From positions 1,178,001 through 1,242,000 of the forward strand of contig CAJQUN010000056.1 of NCBI GenBank assembly GCA_907163345.1: a stretch of DNA of 64,000 nt, in the 5' to 3' direction. This DNA is from Haberlea rhodopensis. Taxonomy: Eukaryota > Streptophyta > Magnoliopsida > Lamiales > Gesneriaceae. The notes beneath the pieces are model-generated. The model ran no database searches, was not told where the DNA came from, and saw only the letters and a list, made by a program, of their open reading frames with translations. Positions within the stretch are counted from its first letter, which is position 1. Every line of letters begins with the position of its first letter. Below are positions 37,003 through 49,508 of this stretch, piece by piece. Made by a program: the position numbers and the translations under genes.

Positions 37003-37950
37003 GGGCAAATTGCAAAAAAATCTCATGTCTTTTCGTAAATATGCACGAAACCTCAATGAGCTAACAAAATTGGCAAAAAAACACAAAACCCAATGTGTTA
37101 AACAAAATAGGGAAAAAATACCCTTTTTTAAAAAATCCTGGACAAAACCTCATCGATTGTCTAATATGCTTTTCAATTTTTTTGTATCTACATTATTTTC
37201 TTATTTTTTTAATGATTCCTTCTTTTAGTTTTAAAACGAATAATATTCAGAATTTTAAAGTGAATAAATATTAAGGTGTTTTAAAATAGATTATGAATAA
37301 TATTCAGAATTTTTCTTTTAATATATGCATGCTTATTGACCAATTCAAATTCTTTTTTCAACTTTTTGATATATTGAGTAAGCAACAACTGCATATATAA
37401 AATAAATATACATATTTTCAGAAAATCATAAAATATGTTTACACAATAATAAACATATATATAAACAAAAAATAAGTTCTATATGAACATATATAATATT
37501 TATGAATGTTTATGAACTTTTTTTCATACAACTTGCATATAATTTTAACGATATTAAATACAATCTATTTATTTTTAAAATCGAGGGGAGTTTGGTGCAG
37601 GATTTTAAAATTACATCTTAAAATTTATTCACTTTAAAATTCTGAATATTGTTCGTTTTAAAACTAAAAGAATGAATCATTACAAAAAAGAAAAAAATAA
37701 TGTAGATGCAAAAAAAATTGAAGAGCATATTGGACAATCGAGGAGGTTTTGTGCAGGATTTTAAAAAAACAGAGGGGATTTTGGTTTCGTGCAAAGTTTC
37801 AAAAAATAGGGTTTTTTTGCTTTTTCTATAACACAGTGGGGTTTCTTGACTAGTTTAATAAAACATAAGGGTTTTTTTGCCTATTTTATTAACACGTGAG
37901 AGTTTCGTGTATATTTACCAAAAACAGGGGGGATTTTTTTGCAATTTACC
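37003..37950. repeat. Foldback element with long terminal inverted repeats
   Basis: The left arm (37003-37270) starts GGGCAAATTGCAAAAAAATC. The right arm (about 37610-37950) ends GATTTTTTTGCAATTTACC, its inverted copy. The arms contain matching blocks such as AAAACCTC/GAGGTTTT, CAATTTTTTT and GAATAATATTCAGAATTTTAA, and a run of AAACCC-type words that resemble a degenerate internal repeat. The middle (37270-37610) is AT-rich. Long arms and the GGNAAATTGC start are typical of Mutator-like MITEs. A 9-bp target duplication could not be confirmed. Confidence 0.75.
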
Positions 37951-38689
37951 TGATGAAGTGTAGGATCAAGGGCTTATCGGTAGTCCAAACAACACGTTCA
38001 GTTGGAGCTATTCTTGCTCATCAACAACATAAAAATTCCAACTTTCAACTCAAAGTAGCAAATGTAAGAACATGGATAAGAGCGTTTGACAAAACAACAA
38101 AAAGTGACAGATAAATATGAGCACGAGTCAAGTGGCTATAATTTATTTACAATATTCCCAGTGTGGCACTTTACTTGGCTTGTCAAAATTGCTGAACAAA
38201 TGATGCTTACTAAAATGAGACGTCCTCTTTTCGGTTAGTGTTTGTTGATCTTCTTTCGGTTAGTGCTTGTTGATCTTCTTTTGGTTGCTGGAGTTCATCC
38301 ATACAATATCTACAGACAAGAGCTAGATCTGAAACTACGAATAGCAAGGGTCGGAAAAGCTGAGAAGATTTGGGACCGAAGAGGCCAGAAGGGCTGAGAA
38401 GATTTGGGCCTAAATAGGCTTAGAAGTTTTTGATTTAACCCAAATTCAAGAAGGCTTCATATATGATACTTGATACATAATCTTGGATCCCCACAAATCT
38501 CCATAATTTGATGAACTTAAATATATAAAATTTAATACATAAATGTATTATTCTATCCCCAAAAAATTATATAATATAATAAAGTGATTAATTGTATTTG
38601 TGGAGTCAGGTGGAGCTTGTAAGGGAGGTCCCTCCTTCTATTATTAATTTTTATTTTTCTGTAGTTAATACAGTTTTATGTATTATATG
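37951..38689. other. Spacer before the Tat element, no gene
   Basis: TCGGTTAGTG.TTGTTGATCTTCTTT is repeated in tandem (about 38230-38286, two copies and a third, partial one). No coding region is recognised. Confidence 0.5.
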
Positions 38690-39533
38690 TGATATCCCTA
38701 ATTCTGGAGGCCCAGTAGGTCTTGAGGTCCGAACTTTATTTGGGCCCGGTCAGTGCGGGGCCCATTTAGTCAACAAGGGACGTCGTCACTACTGATCCCG
38801 GGCTGTCCTCATAGCCACTGTCTAGCTCTCCGATCGACCCGAGTTTATTACGGGCGCGATCACCTCTGTCCAGCTGCCACTATCGTTCCGGAGCCGGGGC
38901 GGCGAGGAAATACATCAAGAGGTCGGGTAGGTCCTCCATGTGACATGCCACCCAAGCAGAGGCACTGTCTCGTCGGCAGATCAGGACGGGCTCTATTTAG
39001 CAAGATATCCGGGCTGAGGAGCCCTTTCCTCAATAGGACAGGACGGGAAGTCATGGGACAGAATAGGCGAGCTGGGGCCGTTTAGGGTGGTCCTGCATAC
39101 CGAGGCTAGGGTGGCAGGAGTCAGACACCTATTAAAGCAAAAGCTAGGCCTGCTAACCAATCAGGGGGTGGTCAGGCACTGTGAGTAAGAAAAGCATATT
39201 ACCGGACACAGAGAATCACCAGAGCAAGAGGGTCGTACGAAGTAGGTAGCAGGCGCAGATGGTCCCCCATCTGTGGTCCCCCCCCCCTCAGTTTCAGACA
39301 TTGTCTCCAAAGCCCCAGGCAAAGCGTCGGGACCACTGACTACCCTCCCCCTATAAAGAGGAGAATTGTTAGCAAGAAGACTCTCTCTCGATTCACCAGT
39401 TTGATCGCCGGAGATTCTTAACCAGTTAAGACTTTACCAGGCTCCGACCTAACCAGTGATTTCACGAAATAGCTCATCCATTTTCCCCTATAAATTCATT
39501 TGTTATCAAAGCGAACCAAAAAAGGAGGTAACA
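38690..39533 (+). repeat. 5' LTR of the Tat element
   Basis: 844 bp, TGATATCCC ... GAGGTAACA. TATA-like CCTATAAAGAGG is at about 39351-39362. A second CCTATAAAT lies near 39487, close to the end. Confidence 0.95.
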
Positions 39534-39536
39534 AAT

Positions 39537-39553
39537 TGGCGCCGTCTGTGGGA
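39537..39553 (+). promoter_or_regulatory. Primer binding site of the Tat element
   Basis: TGGCGCCGTCTGTGGGA starts three bases after the 5' LTR. This is the usual PBS form of plant Tat elements. Confidence 0.88.
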
Positions 39554-39579
39554 AGATTTGAGCAAGAGACGTTGATACG

Positions 39580-42500
39580 ATGGTAAGAACAAGGAGAACG
39601 GAAGCAGAGGAAAATCGAGAGCACCACGCCTCCACCAATGGCGAGGAGCAGCCACTGCCCGGGGTAAACATGACAGTGGGAGCTTTGACACTGGAGCAGC
39701 TCACAAGACTGATTGCAGTTACGGTGGAGCAGACCATGAGGAAAAAGGAAGGTCCGTCCGAGGGCGTGCACGGGGAAAGCTCCCAGCAGATGAAGGATCC
39801 CGAACAAGGAGCAACTTCCCGGCCAAAAGTGACTGCTGTTCCGGATCTGGAGGGCCAGGTGGAGGAGCTGAAGGACGAGGTCCAGAGGATGAAGAGAGGG
39901 ATGGGGGGTACCTCTGTCAGGAGGGGAACCCCTTTCTCGGGTGAAATAGTGAACGAGGAACTCCCAAATAACTTCCGACCCCCCAATGCTGGGGAATACG
40001 ACGGGAGCACGGACCCGGAAGAACACCTGGGCAGGTTCGAAAATGCTGCCATGCTACATTGTTACTCGGATCGCCTTAAGTGCAAAGTGTTCCTAACCAC
40101 TTTGGTGAGGTCGGCCCAGAAGTGGTTCAATCAGTTGGAGCCGGGTTCCATTACTTCCTTCGTCGGATTTAGCTCCGCGTTCTTGCACCAGTATGCCAGC
40201 AGCAAGCGGTATAATAAGACCTCTCTGAGCTTGTTCGAGATGAGGCAGGCCGAGGATGAGTCGTTGCGGGCGTATATCAAAAACTTCAACACTGTGATAC
40301 TCGAAATACCTGCCTGCCCGGCGGAAATTCTGATCAGCGCCTTCACCCAAGGCCTGAGAGGAGGAGACTTCTTCCGATCCTTGGTAAAGAAGCCTCCTGT
40401 TACCTATGATGATCTGCTCACCCGAGCGGAGAAGTACATCAACGTGGAGGAGGCCCAGCAACTGAGGAGGAAGGAAGTGCGGAGGACTGGGGAAAAACGG
40501 ATCAACCAGGGCGAGAAGAGGCCAGTGGAAGGGGCACAGCTCGGTCGATTTTCCCATTATACGCCGTTGAAGGTCTCCAAGGAGGAGGCCATCCGCATAT
40601 GTGAAGACAAACTGGTGTTGCAAAAGCCGGCACCAGCTAGTGTGGAGCCGAGCAAGGAGGCCCCGGAGAAATACTGCATCTTCCACCAAGCGACTGGGCA
40701 CACCACACAAGATTGCCATCGTTTGGATGAGGAGCTCGAGAAGGCAATACAGAACAGTTCCCAGTTCAAGCAGTTGTTGTCCCGACCCGTCCCACCAGGG
40801 GATAATCTTCCTCGGGGAAGGGGTCGAGGACCGTCATGGACAAGAGGGAGAGGGGGACGGACCAACTTCCGTCCTCCGTTCCGTGGTAGAGGACGTGCTC
40901 GAGGACCCCCAAGGAGCTTAAATGACGTCAACCCTACCCGTGCTGACTCCCCAAAGCGGGGAGTCATAAACATGATCTCGGGCGGGACAACGGATGGGGA
41001 TTCCAACAGGGCTAGGAAGGCTGTCAGCAGGAGGGAGACCCTGAGTGTAGGAGGGATTTGTGGTGCCGAGGAGGAGGTGGTTGTCAGTTTTGGGCCGCGA
41101 GATCTGGAAAACATTTGCACACCCCATAACGATGCCCTGGTCATACGGGCCACTGTTGCCAATTATGAGGTCGGGAGGGTGTTTGTAGACACAGGTAGTT
41201 CCGTGAACGTGTTGTTTGATGAAGCTTTTCGGCAGATGGACTTAGGAGGGTATCAACTCGAGCCAATCAACACCCCACTATTTGGCTTCGCTGGGCACAC
41301 CGTGTACCCCCTCGGTCAGATTTCCCTGCCCCTTTCCCTGGGAGGTAACGAAGATCGGAAAACCAGGCTGGTCACATTCACCATTGTGGCGGCCTCATCT
41401 TCATACAACATCATTCTGGGGAGACCAGCTATGAACGAATTCAGGGCTGTGGCCTCCACCTTCCACCAAAAGATCAAGTTCCCTGTAGGAAAAAGAGTGG
41501 GGGAAGTTAGGGGAGACCAGCCCTCATCCAAGAAATGCTACGCGGAAACTGTGAAGTTAGAGGTGAAAAGATCCCGAAGGGGCGGTGATGAAGGACGGGA
41601 GGATAGGGGGGTACAGATGGTGCAGGAGGTGCAGGCGATGAGGGACGGAGAAGAGGAAATTATATTAGTCCCAGGACAGCCCGATAAAACCACAAGAGTA
41701 GCGGCTGACCTAGACAGCGTCCTGAAACACGACTTGTCGAATTGCCTGTCCAAGCATGCCGGAATATTCGCCTGGTCCCCGACCGAGCTGACAGGGGTGT
41801 TGCCCTCTGTAGCCCAGCACCGGTTAAATGTCAATCCAGAAGTAAAAGTAACCCGGCAAAAGAAGAGGCATTTTGGACCAGATAAAGACAGAATTATCCG
41901 AGCCGAGGTTCAGACCTTGCTGAGGCCGGACAGATAAGGGAGGTACAATTCCCCACCTGGTTGTCAAACGTGGTTTTGGTTCCAAAGTCGGCGGGGAAAT
42001 GGAGGATGTGCATCGACTTTCGTAATTTGAACAAAGCCTGTCCCAAGGACTGTTATCCCCTACCTCGGATCGATCAGCTGGTGGACTCCACCTCGGGGTA
42101 CGAGCTGTTAAGTTTCATGGACGCGTACCAGGGATATCACCAAATACCCTTGGCGGAAGAGGACTAAGATAAGGTCAGTTTTATCACGTCGGATGGAACG
42201 TTCTGCTATGTGGTCATGCCCTTTGGCCTCAAGAACGCCGGGGCCACATACCAGAGGTTAATGGACAAAGTGTTTGAAAACCAGGCGGGAAGGAACATTG
42301 AGGTTTATGTGGATGACATCTTGGTAAAATCTAAAGGCCAGGCAGACCTATTGCCCGACTTAGAGGAAACTTTTGCCACACTAAGCAGGTTTGGTCTGAA
42401 ATTGAATCCGGCTAAGTGCGTATTTGGTGTGAAGAGCGGTAAATTCTTGGGTTTCATGGTAACAGAGAGGGGGATCGAGGTCAACCCGGAAAAAGTTAGA

Positions 42501-44813
42501 GCAATTCAAGACATGACCTCACCTCGCAGCATAAAAGAGGTGCAAAAACTAACAGGGCGGATTGCGTCCTTAGCTCGTTTTATTTCCAGGTCAGCTCATA
42601 GGAGTTACCCTTTCTTCCGAGTGCTAAGAAAGGCGAAAAAGTTCGCTTGGGACGACGAGTGCGAGGAAGCTTTCTCTGACCTGAAGAAGCACTTGGCCGA
42701 GCTGCCAGTCCTGGTAAAGCCAGAGCCCGGCGAGCGATTATGGATCTACTTGTCTGCCACAGAAAGCGTTGTTAGCTCGGTAGTAATAAAACAAGACGGT
42801 ACGGACCAGAGGCCAGTGTATTATGTCAGCCATGCACTGAAAGGGGCGGAACTCAGATACCCAGAGGTCGAAAAATTGGCATTAGCTTTGGTCCTAACCG
42901 CAAGGAGGCTGAGACCCTACTTTTTGTCACACCCCATCTCAGTGCTAACCAACAGCCCCATGGGGAGGATAATGACCCAGCCTGATGTATCGGGGAGATT
43001 GGTGAAATGGACAATCGAGCTCGGCGAGTACGACGTAACCTACCAACCTCGGTCATCCATCAAAGCCCAGGCCTTATCAGATTTCATCGCGGAAATGATA
43101 GAGGTTGAAGCTGAGGAGCCCTGGAAGATATACGTGGATGGAGCAGCTAACAGTGAAGGCAGTGGAGTGGGGATTGTTCTGATATCCCCCGCGGGTGAGA
43201 AGATGAAGGTCATTATCAGATTAGATTTCCGGGCTTCTAATAATGAAGCAGAGTACGAGGCTATACTGATCGGGCTGAGGTTGGCAAAAGAGGTCGGTGC
43301 CAGCCGAGTGATCCTTCACTCGGACTCCCAGCTGGCCACTCAGCAGGTGAAAGGGAATTACGAAGCCAAGAGCGAGAAGATGATAGAATACTTGAAGGCT
43401 ATACAGGAGATGTCAGAAAGTTTCGTGGAGTGGAGCATAGTGCAGATCCCTAGGGAGGATAATCAGGAGGCCGATGAGCTCTCCAAGTGGTCAACATCCC
43501 TGGTTCCTTTGTCACAGAGGGAGTACATATTTCAGACAGAGTTGATTCCGGCAGCTCGGCCCGTCACCGAGGCCCCCGAGGTGTTGGGTTGGATGGCCCC
43601 GATTTTGAACTACTTGAAAAAGCTGGAAGTACCCGCTGATAAGAACCAAGCCCGACGGTTAAAGAGGCATGCATTCCGTTTTGTTCTGATAGAGGATGTG
43701 TTATATAAGAGGTCATTTGCCGGACCCCTCCTCCGATGTCTCAACTCGGAAGAGGCAGAATATGTGCTCAGAGAAATTCACGAGGGATGCTGCGGGGACC
43801 ATCTCGGGGGGTTGGCTCTGGCCAGAAAGACTCTCCTTGCTGGGTATTTCTGGCCTACCCTGAGGAATGACGCGATCAGGACTGTAGTCACTTGTGAGGG
43901 TTGTCAGAGGAACAGTAAGTTCCAGTCAAGGCCAGCAAGCCTCATGAAAGCGGTAACATCGGCCTGTCCTTTCGATAAATGGGGCCTGGATATCGTGGGA
44001 CCTTTCCCGGTGGCCCCGAAGCAAAAGAAATTTCTGTTGGTGGATGTAGATTATTTCTCGAAATGGGTCGAGGCCGAGCCTTTAGCCAAGATCGCCGAGG
44101 AGAATGTGCTGGACTTTCTGTGGAAGAATATAGTTTGCCGCTTTGGAGTACCCAGGAAATTAATATCAGACAATGGGAGGCAGTTCCAGGGGCAGAGGTT
44201 AATGGCTTGGTGCAAGGAAATGAAGATCGAACAAGCCTTTACATCAGTAGGTTATCCACAGAGCAACGGGCAGACAGAGGTCACCAACCGATCAATTGTG
44301 CAAGCTTTGAAGGCCAGACTGTACGGGGTTGGCAAGGACTGGGTGGACGAGTTACCAAGTGTGTTGTGGGCTTACAGAACGACAGCTCGCGTCCCAACTG
44401 GAGAAACGCCTTTCAGCATGGTGTATGGAACGGAGGCCGTGCTACCAGCTGAGGTTGGAAAGACCTCTGCCAGGGTCCAGGCATATGATGGCGACAATGA
44501 GGAAAGCCGGGCTCTGGACTTGGATCTGATCTATGAGAAACAGGAAAGGGCGGCTATAAGGATGGAGGCTTACCGCAGCAAGATAGTCAGGGCCTACAAC
44601 AAAAGGGTGGTACCCCGAAATTTTCAGGTGGGGGACCTCGTCCTCAAAAAGGTCAACCCAGCAGGGGAGGTAAGAAAGCTTGACCCCCGATGGGAGGGAC
44701 CATACAAAGTAGTCCAGAAGCTGAGTTCCGGGTCGTACTACTTAGAGGAGGACGGAGGCCGACGCCTAAAGAGACCTTGGAATGCATATCACCTCAGAAA
44801 ATATTATTCCTAG
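39580..44813 (+). pseudogene. Tat gag-pol polyprotein with one frameshift and one stop
   Basis: The frame opens at ATG 39580 and encodes gag (capsid-like region to about residue 300), a CX3HX4GHX4C-type zinc motif (CIFHQATGHTTQDC, about 40676-40717), an RGRG-rich basic stretch and the aspartic protease (VDTGSSVNVLF, about 41185). Near 41923 the frame slips by one base and runs to a stop at 41935-41937. RT continues in the next frame (RMCIDFRNLNKACPKDCYP; YVDDILVK at about 42307), interrupted by TAA at 42165-42167. The 42210-44813 part is open and holds RT end, RNase H, a second RNase H (WKIYVDGAANSEGSGVG), the integrase zinc region (HEGCCGDH ... CEGC) and the integrase core (GLDIVGPFP, SDNGRQF, NGQTEVTNRS). 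There is no envelope frame. Confidence 0.93.
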
Positions 44814-44901
44814 GCATTTTGTTGTTATTTCAATTCAATGTACGAACACTGTTATTTAATGAATTTTTCCTTTAAACCTCTTGTCCGAAATTAAAAATGC
44901 A

Positions 44902-46745
44902 GGTCCGCCCTGCATGCTAAAGCCCAGGTGTATGAGGCCCTGGCACCAATTAAAAGTGCAGGTCATCCCTGTCACTAAAGCCCAGGTGTATGAGGCCCTG
45001 GCAACAATTAAAAGTGCAGGTCATCCCTGTCACTAAAGCCCAGGTGTATGAGGCCCTGGCAACAATTAAAAGCACAGGTCCGCCCTGCATGCTAAAGCCC
45101 AGGTGTATGAGGCCCTGGCAACAATTAAAAGCGCAGGTCATCCCTGTCACTAAAGCCCAGGTGTATGAGGCCCTGGCAACAATTAAAAGTGCAGGTCATC
45201 CCTGTCACTAAAGCCCAGGTGTATGAGGCCCTGGCAACAATTAAAAGCACAGGTCCGCCCTGCATGCTAAAGCCCAGGTGTATGAGGCCCTGGCAACAAT
45301 TAAAAGTGCAGGTCATCCCTGTAACTAAAGCCCAGGTGTATGAGGCCCTGGCACCAATTAAAAGTGCAGGTCATCCCTGTCACTAAAGCCCAGGTGTATG
45401 AGGCCCTGGCAACAATTAAAAGTGCAGGTCATCCCTGTCACTAAAGCCCAGGTGTATGAGGCCCTGGCAACAATTAAAAGCACAGGTCCGCCCTGCATGC
45501 TAAAGCCCAGGTGTATGAGGCCCTGGCAACAATTAAAAGTGCAGGTCATCCCTGTCACTAAAGCCCAGGTGTATGAGGCCCTGGCACCAATTAAAAGTGC
45601 AGGTCATCCCTGTCACTAAAGCCCAGGTGTATGAGGCCCTGGCAACAATTAAAAGTGCAGGTCATCCCTGTCACTAACGCCCAGGTGTATGAGGCCCTGG
45701 CAACAATTAAAAGCACAGGTCCGCCCTGCATGCTAAAGCCCAGGTGTATGAGGCCCTGGCAACAATTAAAAACACAGGTCCGCCCTGCATGCTAAAGCCC
45801 AGGTGTATGAGGCCCTGGCAACAATTAAAAGTGCAGGTCATCCCTGTCACTAAAGCCCAGGTGTATGAGGCCCTGGCAACAATTAAAAGCACAGGTCCGC
45901 CCTGCATGCTAAAGCCCAGGTGTATGAGGCCCTGGCAATAATTAAAAGCACAGATCCGCCCTGCATGCTAAAGCCCAGGTGTATGAGGCCCTGGCAACAA
46001 TTAAAAGTGCAGGTCATCCCTGTCACTAAAGCCCAGGTGTATGAGGCCCTGGCACCAATTAAAAGTGCAGGTCATCTCTGCATCATAAAACCCAGGTGTA
46101 TGAGGCCCTGGCAACAATTAAAAGCACAGGTCCGCCCTGCATGCTAAAGCCCAGGTGTATGAGGCCCTGGCAACAATTAAAAGCACAGGTCCGCCCTGCA
46201 TGCTAAAGCCCAGGTGTATGAGGCCCTGGCAACAATTAAAAGTGCAGGTCATCCCTGTCACTAAAGCCCAGGTGTATGAGGCCCTGGCAACAATTAAAAG
46301 CACAGGTCCGCCCTGCATGCTAAAGCCCAGGTGTATGAGGCCCTGGCAACAATTAAAAGCACAGGTCCGCCCTGCATGCTAAAGCCCAGGTGTATGAGGC
46401 CCTGGCAACAATTAAAAGTGCAGGTCATCCCTGTCACTAAAGCCCAGGTGTATGAGGCCCTGGCACCAATTAAAAGTGCAGGTCATCTCTGCATCATAAA
46501 ACCCAGGTGTATGAGGCCCTGACAACAATTAAAAGCACAGGTCCGCCCTGCATGCTAAAGCCCAGGTGTATGAGGCCCTGGCAACAATTAAAAGCACAGG
46601 TCCGCCCTGCATGCTAAAGCCCAGGTGTATGAGGCCCTGGCAACAATTAAAAGTGCAGGTCATCCCTGTCACTAAAGCCCAGGTGTATGAGGCCCTGTCA
46701 CCAATTAAAAGTGCAGGTCATCTCTGCATCATAAAACCCGGGTGT
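44902..46745 (+). repeat. Minisatellite of about 31 units (58/59 bp) with three variants
   Basis: All units share AAAGCCCAGGTGTATGAGG and CCCTGGCAACAATTAAAAG. Three types are told apart at their start: A (AGGTCCGCCCTGCATGC, 59 bp), B (AGGTCATCCCTGTCAC, 58 bp) and C (AGGTCATCTCTGCATCATAA). Units before A mostly end AGCAC and units before B mostly end AGTGC. The left half is mostly A-B-B, the right half A-A-B-C. Non-coding; it separates pol from the antisense gene. Confidence 0.95.
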
Positions 46746-47174
46746 AGGGGCGCAGGTCAAGAGGACATCATCAGCTTGCAAAAATTACTTCTTCAAGATC
46801 GGGTCGGATAGGTCCTTTTTGCATGGTTGTCTTTGGAGATTAACAGGTTAGCCCTGTTTTAAGATTTAATTTTGTTAGATTTATTTGTCGTTATGGCACG
46901 AGGGCCCTGCGCGGCATTCAGTTCTACGCGGGGGGTTATTTATAAGTTGTATTTTTTGGATCAATCCAATGTAAAATCACGGGTTGGCTCGGCTGGTGTA
47001 AGGGGTCGGGACGTTGCTAGGGAAACCAATTCCTAACAAGTGATCAATGGCTTCAGATAAGACAATCAGTTCAAAATGACCTCGTTACAGGGGGGTGCCT
47101 CCGAGGCACAGCATAAAAAAAAAAAAAAAAAAAAAAAAGAAAATTTACAAAGGATAAATTAAGAGCAGGTCAGG
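46746..47174 (+). other. Non-coding spacer in the Tat element with poly(A) run
   Basis: It links the minisatellite to the antisense gene. An A-run of about 27 lies at 47114-47141. On the antisense strand this is the 3' flank of the extra gene. Confidence 0.6.
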
Positions 47175-49151
47175 CTATTTGATGAAGTCGGGGGGGATGC
47201 TGGCAATGATGGCGTTAAGGTCCAGGAAGTCGTCAGGGTCCTGGTCACTGGGCGGGAAGCCCTGGGCTTTGAACTGGCCCTTGCACCCCTCGAAGCCGAG
47301 ATCCAGAAACTTAAAAGCCTTGGAGGCCAGCATGCGCGTAAACTCCTCCGACTTGATGAAGGCTTCGCGTCGGGCTGATTCACCTGCTACATAGGACTCC
47401 AACTCGGACTTAACCTTTTCAAGCTCAGCCCCGACATGAGAAAGTTCCCGCTCCTTCCCGGCCAGAGCAATACGGAGCTGTTCTGCATCCGCTCTAAGTC
47501 GGGTCATCGAGGCCCTGTAGGACTCCAGTTCGGCAGCATCCGCCTCGGATTTAGCTGTAGCATTCTCAGCTTCTGACTTGGCCTCCCGCACCGCTTTCTT
47601 CGCGTCTCTGGCTGATTGGCCGTAGTTTGCACCCCGACGAAGGCTCTCGCACATCATCACTAGGCCCTGCAGGGAATAGGGGGAGAGGGGCTCAGTAACG
47701 AAAAAAAAAAACTTACTGATAGGGCCCGGGATACGCCTTCCTCTGCTAGTGGTTTCCACCTCAGCTCGGAGAGGACTTGCTGATCAGCGGAGGAGGTCAG
47801 ACACTCGACAATCCGGGCGGACAGACCTGAGGGGGCAGAGTTGATAAGGCTGACTTCTCGGGTATATCCCACTGGTACCCCTGGTGAACCCGGGTCGGCG
47901 GGAGCGACGGATAGATGACTTGGAGGGGAAGCAGGCGGGGTGTCGATCTCATGAATAACCGGGGAGGTAGCCACCTCTTCCCGAGTCGGGATCCTGGCTG
48001 CGCCCCCATCCCTTTTTCTTTTCCTCAGGCCTGTCTCCAACCCAACCTCTTCGGCGCGAGGAGGGCTGGCCACTGGAGATGGGGGGTTTGGGGGAGCGAC
48101 GGCCGCACTGGGATGATGGCTCGAAGGGCCCGCCCCGGCCGCTCCTTTCCCAGCTTTTTTCTGGGACGCCATGGAAGATAGCAGCTGCTGAAGAGACATA
48201 TTATCTGCAAGACAAAGGATTCAGCTCAGACAAAAAAAAAAAAAAAAAAAAAAGCGGGGCCGGGTGGAAGAACGTACCACCAGGGACGTCTGGATAGGAG
48301 CTCAGCCCAAAGCGCCTGAGTACGTCCTCCCTGATTAGGGCAGCTGAATCAAAACGCCGACCCCCAAGGGTTGAGATAACCGTTTGGAAGAACACGTCAT
48401 CTTTATACTTTTTGGGCAGAGGTCGGGGGGTCGGCAGTGTATCGCGCCAGGCCATAGGGCAAGCCCAACGTCGAGGTGGTTTGACAAAAAAGTAGCTTTG
48501 TTTCCATCCTTTACGGGAGCTCGGGATGTTATTTAGAAATTTATAAAAGGTTCGGGCACCAAAGTAAAACGCCCCGGGAGAGGGGGTTTTCTTAACTTGA
48601 AAAAAATAATTAAGAAGGGTAGGGGAGAAAGGCAGACCCAAGGATCGGAAGAGGGCAATGACAGATACTAGGCTCTGGTAGGAATTGGGTGTCAACTGGC
48701 TCAGAGAGACACAATGGTAGTGGGAGAACTCCTGGAAAGGAAGGGGGATAGGAAAGCGAAGTCCGCTTTTAAGCTGCTCGACGAAAAAGGGAAAGTACTC
48801 GGGCGGGGGGAGGTGCGGACGTTCACCAGCCCTAGGGACCCGGATGTCGTGATCCGGCGGGATAAACCAAGTTCGGAGAAGGTGCTCGGCCTCGGGGGAA
48901 ACACACGAGTCGAGGATCTCGTACCAAGGAAGCCCAGCCTGGGCCAGGCTCCTCGGGTCGAGAACCTCGAAGGTGGGGAGAGAAGGGTCAAAAACCCTAG
49001 GAGGGACTTGTCGGAGGGGCGCCACCTCGGGAATGTCTCCCTCGGGAGCATCCGACCTCCGACCCGAGGGACTGGGGAGATCAGACCCTTCGTCCTGATC
49101 GTCCCCCCCTCGAAAGAGGGCGCCAGAAGTGGAAGAGGTAGAGTGCGACAT
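47175..49151 (-). CDS. Antisense spliced gene of the Tat element (putative gypsy-type transposon protein)
   Basis: Three exons on the minus strand join in phase: 49151-48278, 48204-47717, 47666-47175 (874, 488 and 492 nt), giving 617 residues with no internal stop. Donors are GTACGT and GTAAGT; both acceptors follow pyrimidine tracts (TTGCAG, CTGCAG). The two introns contain long T-runs and would break translation if retained. Exon 1 has the pattern of the plant 'putative gypsy type transposon' domain (FPFFVEQLKSGLRFPIP, SQLTPNSYQSLVSVIALF, GWKQSYFFVK). Exon 2 is proline/serine-rich with a basic KRKRD stretch. Exon 3 is a coiled coil (about residues 472-545) with a short acidic tail. Its function is unknown. 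Extra antisense frames between integrase and 3' LTR are known in Tat elements; an intact one in a copy with broken gag-pol is notable. The introns are inferred from sequence only. Confidence 0.85.
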
Positions 49152-49248
49152 AAACAGAAAGGGAGGCAGAGCTGACTTACAGGGTTTTTTGGAGAGGCAA
49201 TTGATCCGACCTAGAGCGCAAATGGAGGAAAATGACTCGAAAGCCCCA

Positions 49249-49256
49249 ATTTATAG
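49249..49256 (-). promoter_or_regulatory. TATA box of the antisense gene
   Basis: The minus strand reads CTATAAAT about 100 bp upstream of the antisense ATG (49151). This leaves room for a short 5' UTR of some 70 nt. It lies outside the LTR, so the gene would have its own promoter. Confidence 0.6.
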
Positions 49257-49485
49257 AAGATGTGGCTCATGGGCCGAGGAAAGCCTGGCCCAAACCAACG
49301 ACGCAGATGAAGGGAGCTGAACAGTCGGAGCGCCAGATAAGGGCACGTGGCCTGACAACCCGCTAGGGTTTGGTACAGGACAGCTGTCACCCCGAGACCC
49401 GGAGTTGTCCAATCAAAGGACCGGGGATCAGGAACCAATAAAGTTCGCCACAAGCCCATTAGTCGAGGCAGCGCTACACTAGCTC

Positions 49486-49508
49486 GACTAGGGGGGGGGG
49501 GATACTGA
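49486..49508 (+). promoter_or_regulatory. Polypurine tract of the Tat element
   Basis: A G-run (AGGGGGGGGGGGATAC) directly precedes the 3' LTR start TGATATCCC. Confidence 0.8.

Noticed and set aside
39474..40052. 192-residue frame antisense to gag
   Set aside because: A shadow of the gag frame; composition follows the sense codons, and there is no start context or family match.
45000..46800. Several 60-80 residue frames with near-identical sequence on both strands
   Set aside because: They are translations of the 58-bp minisatellite.
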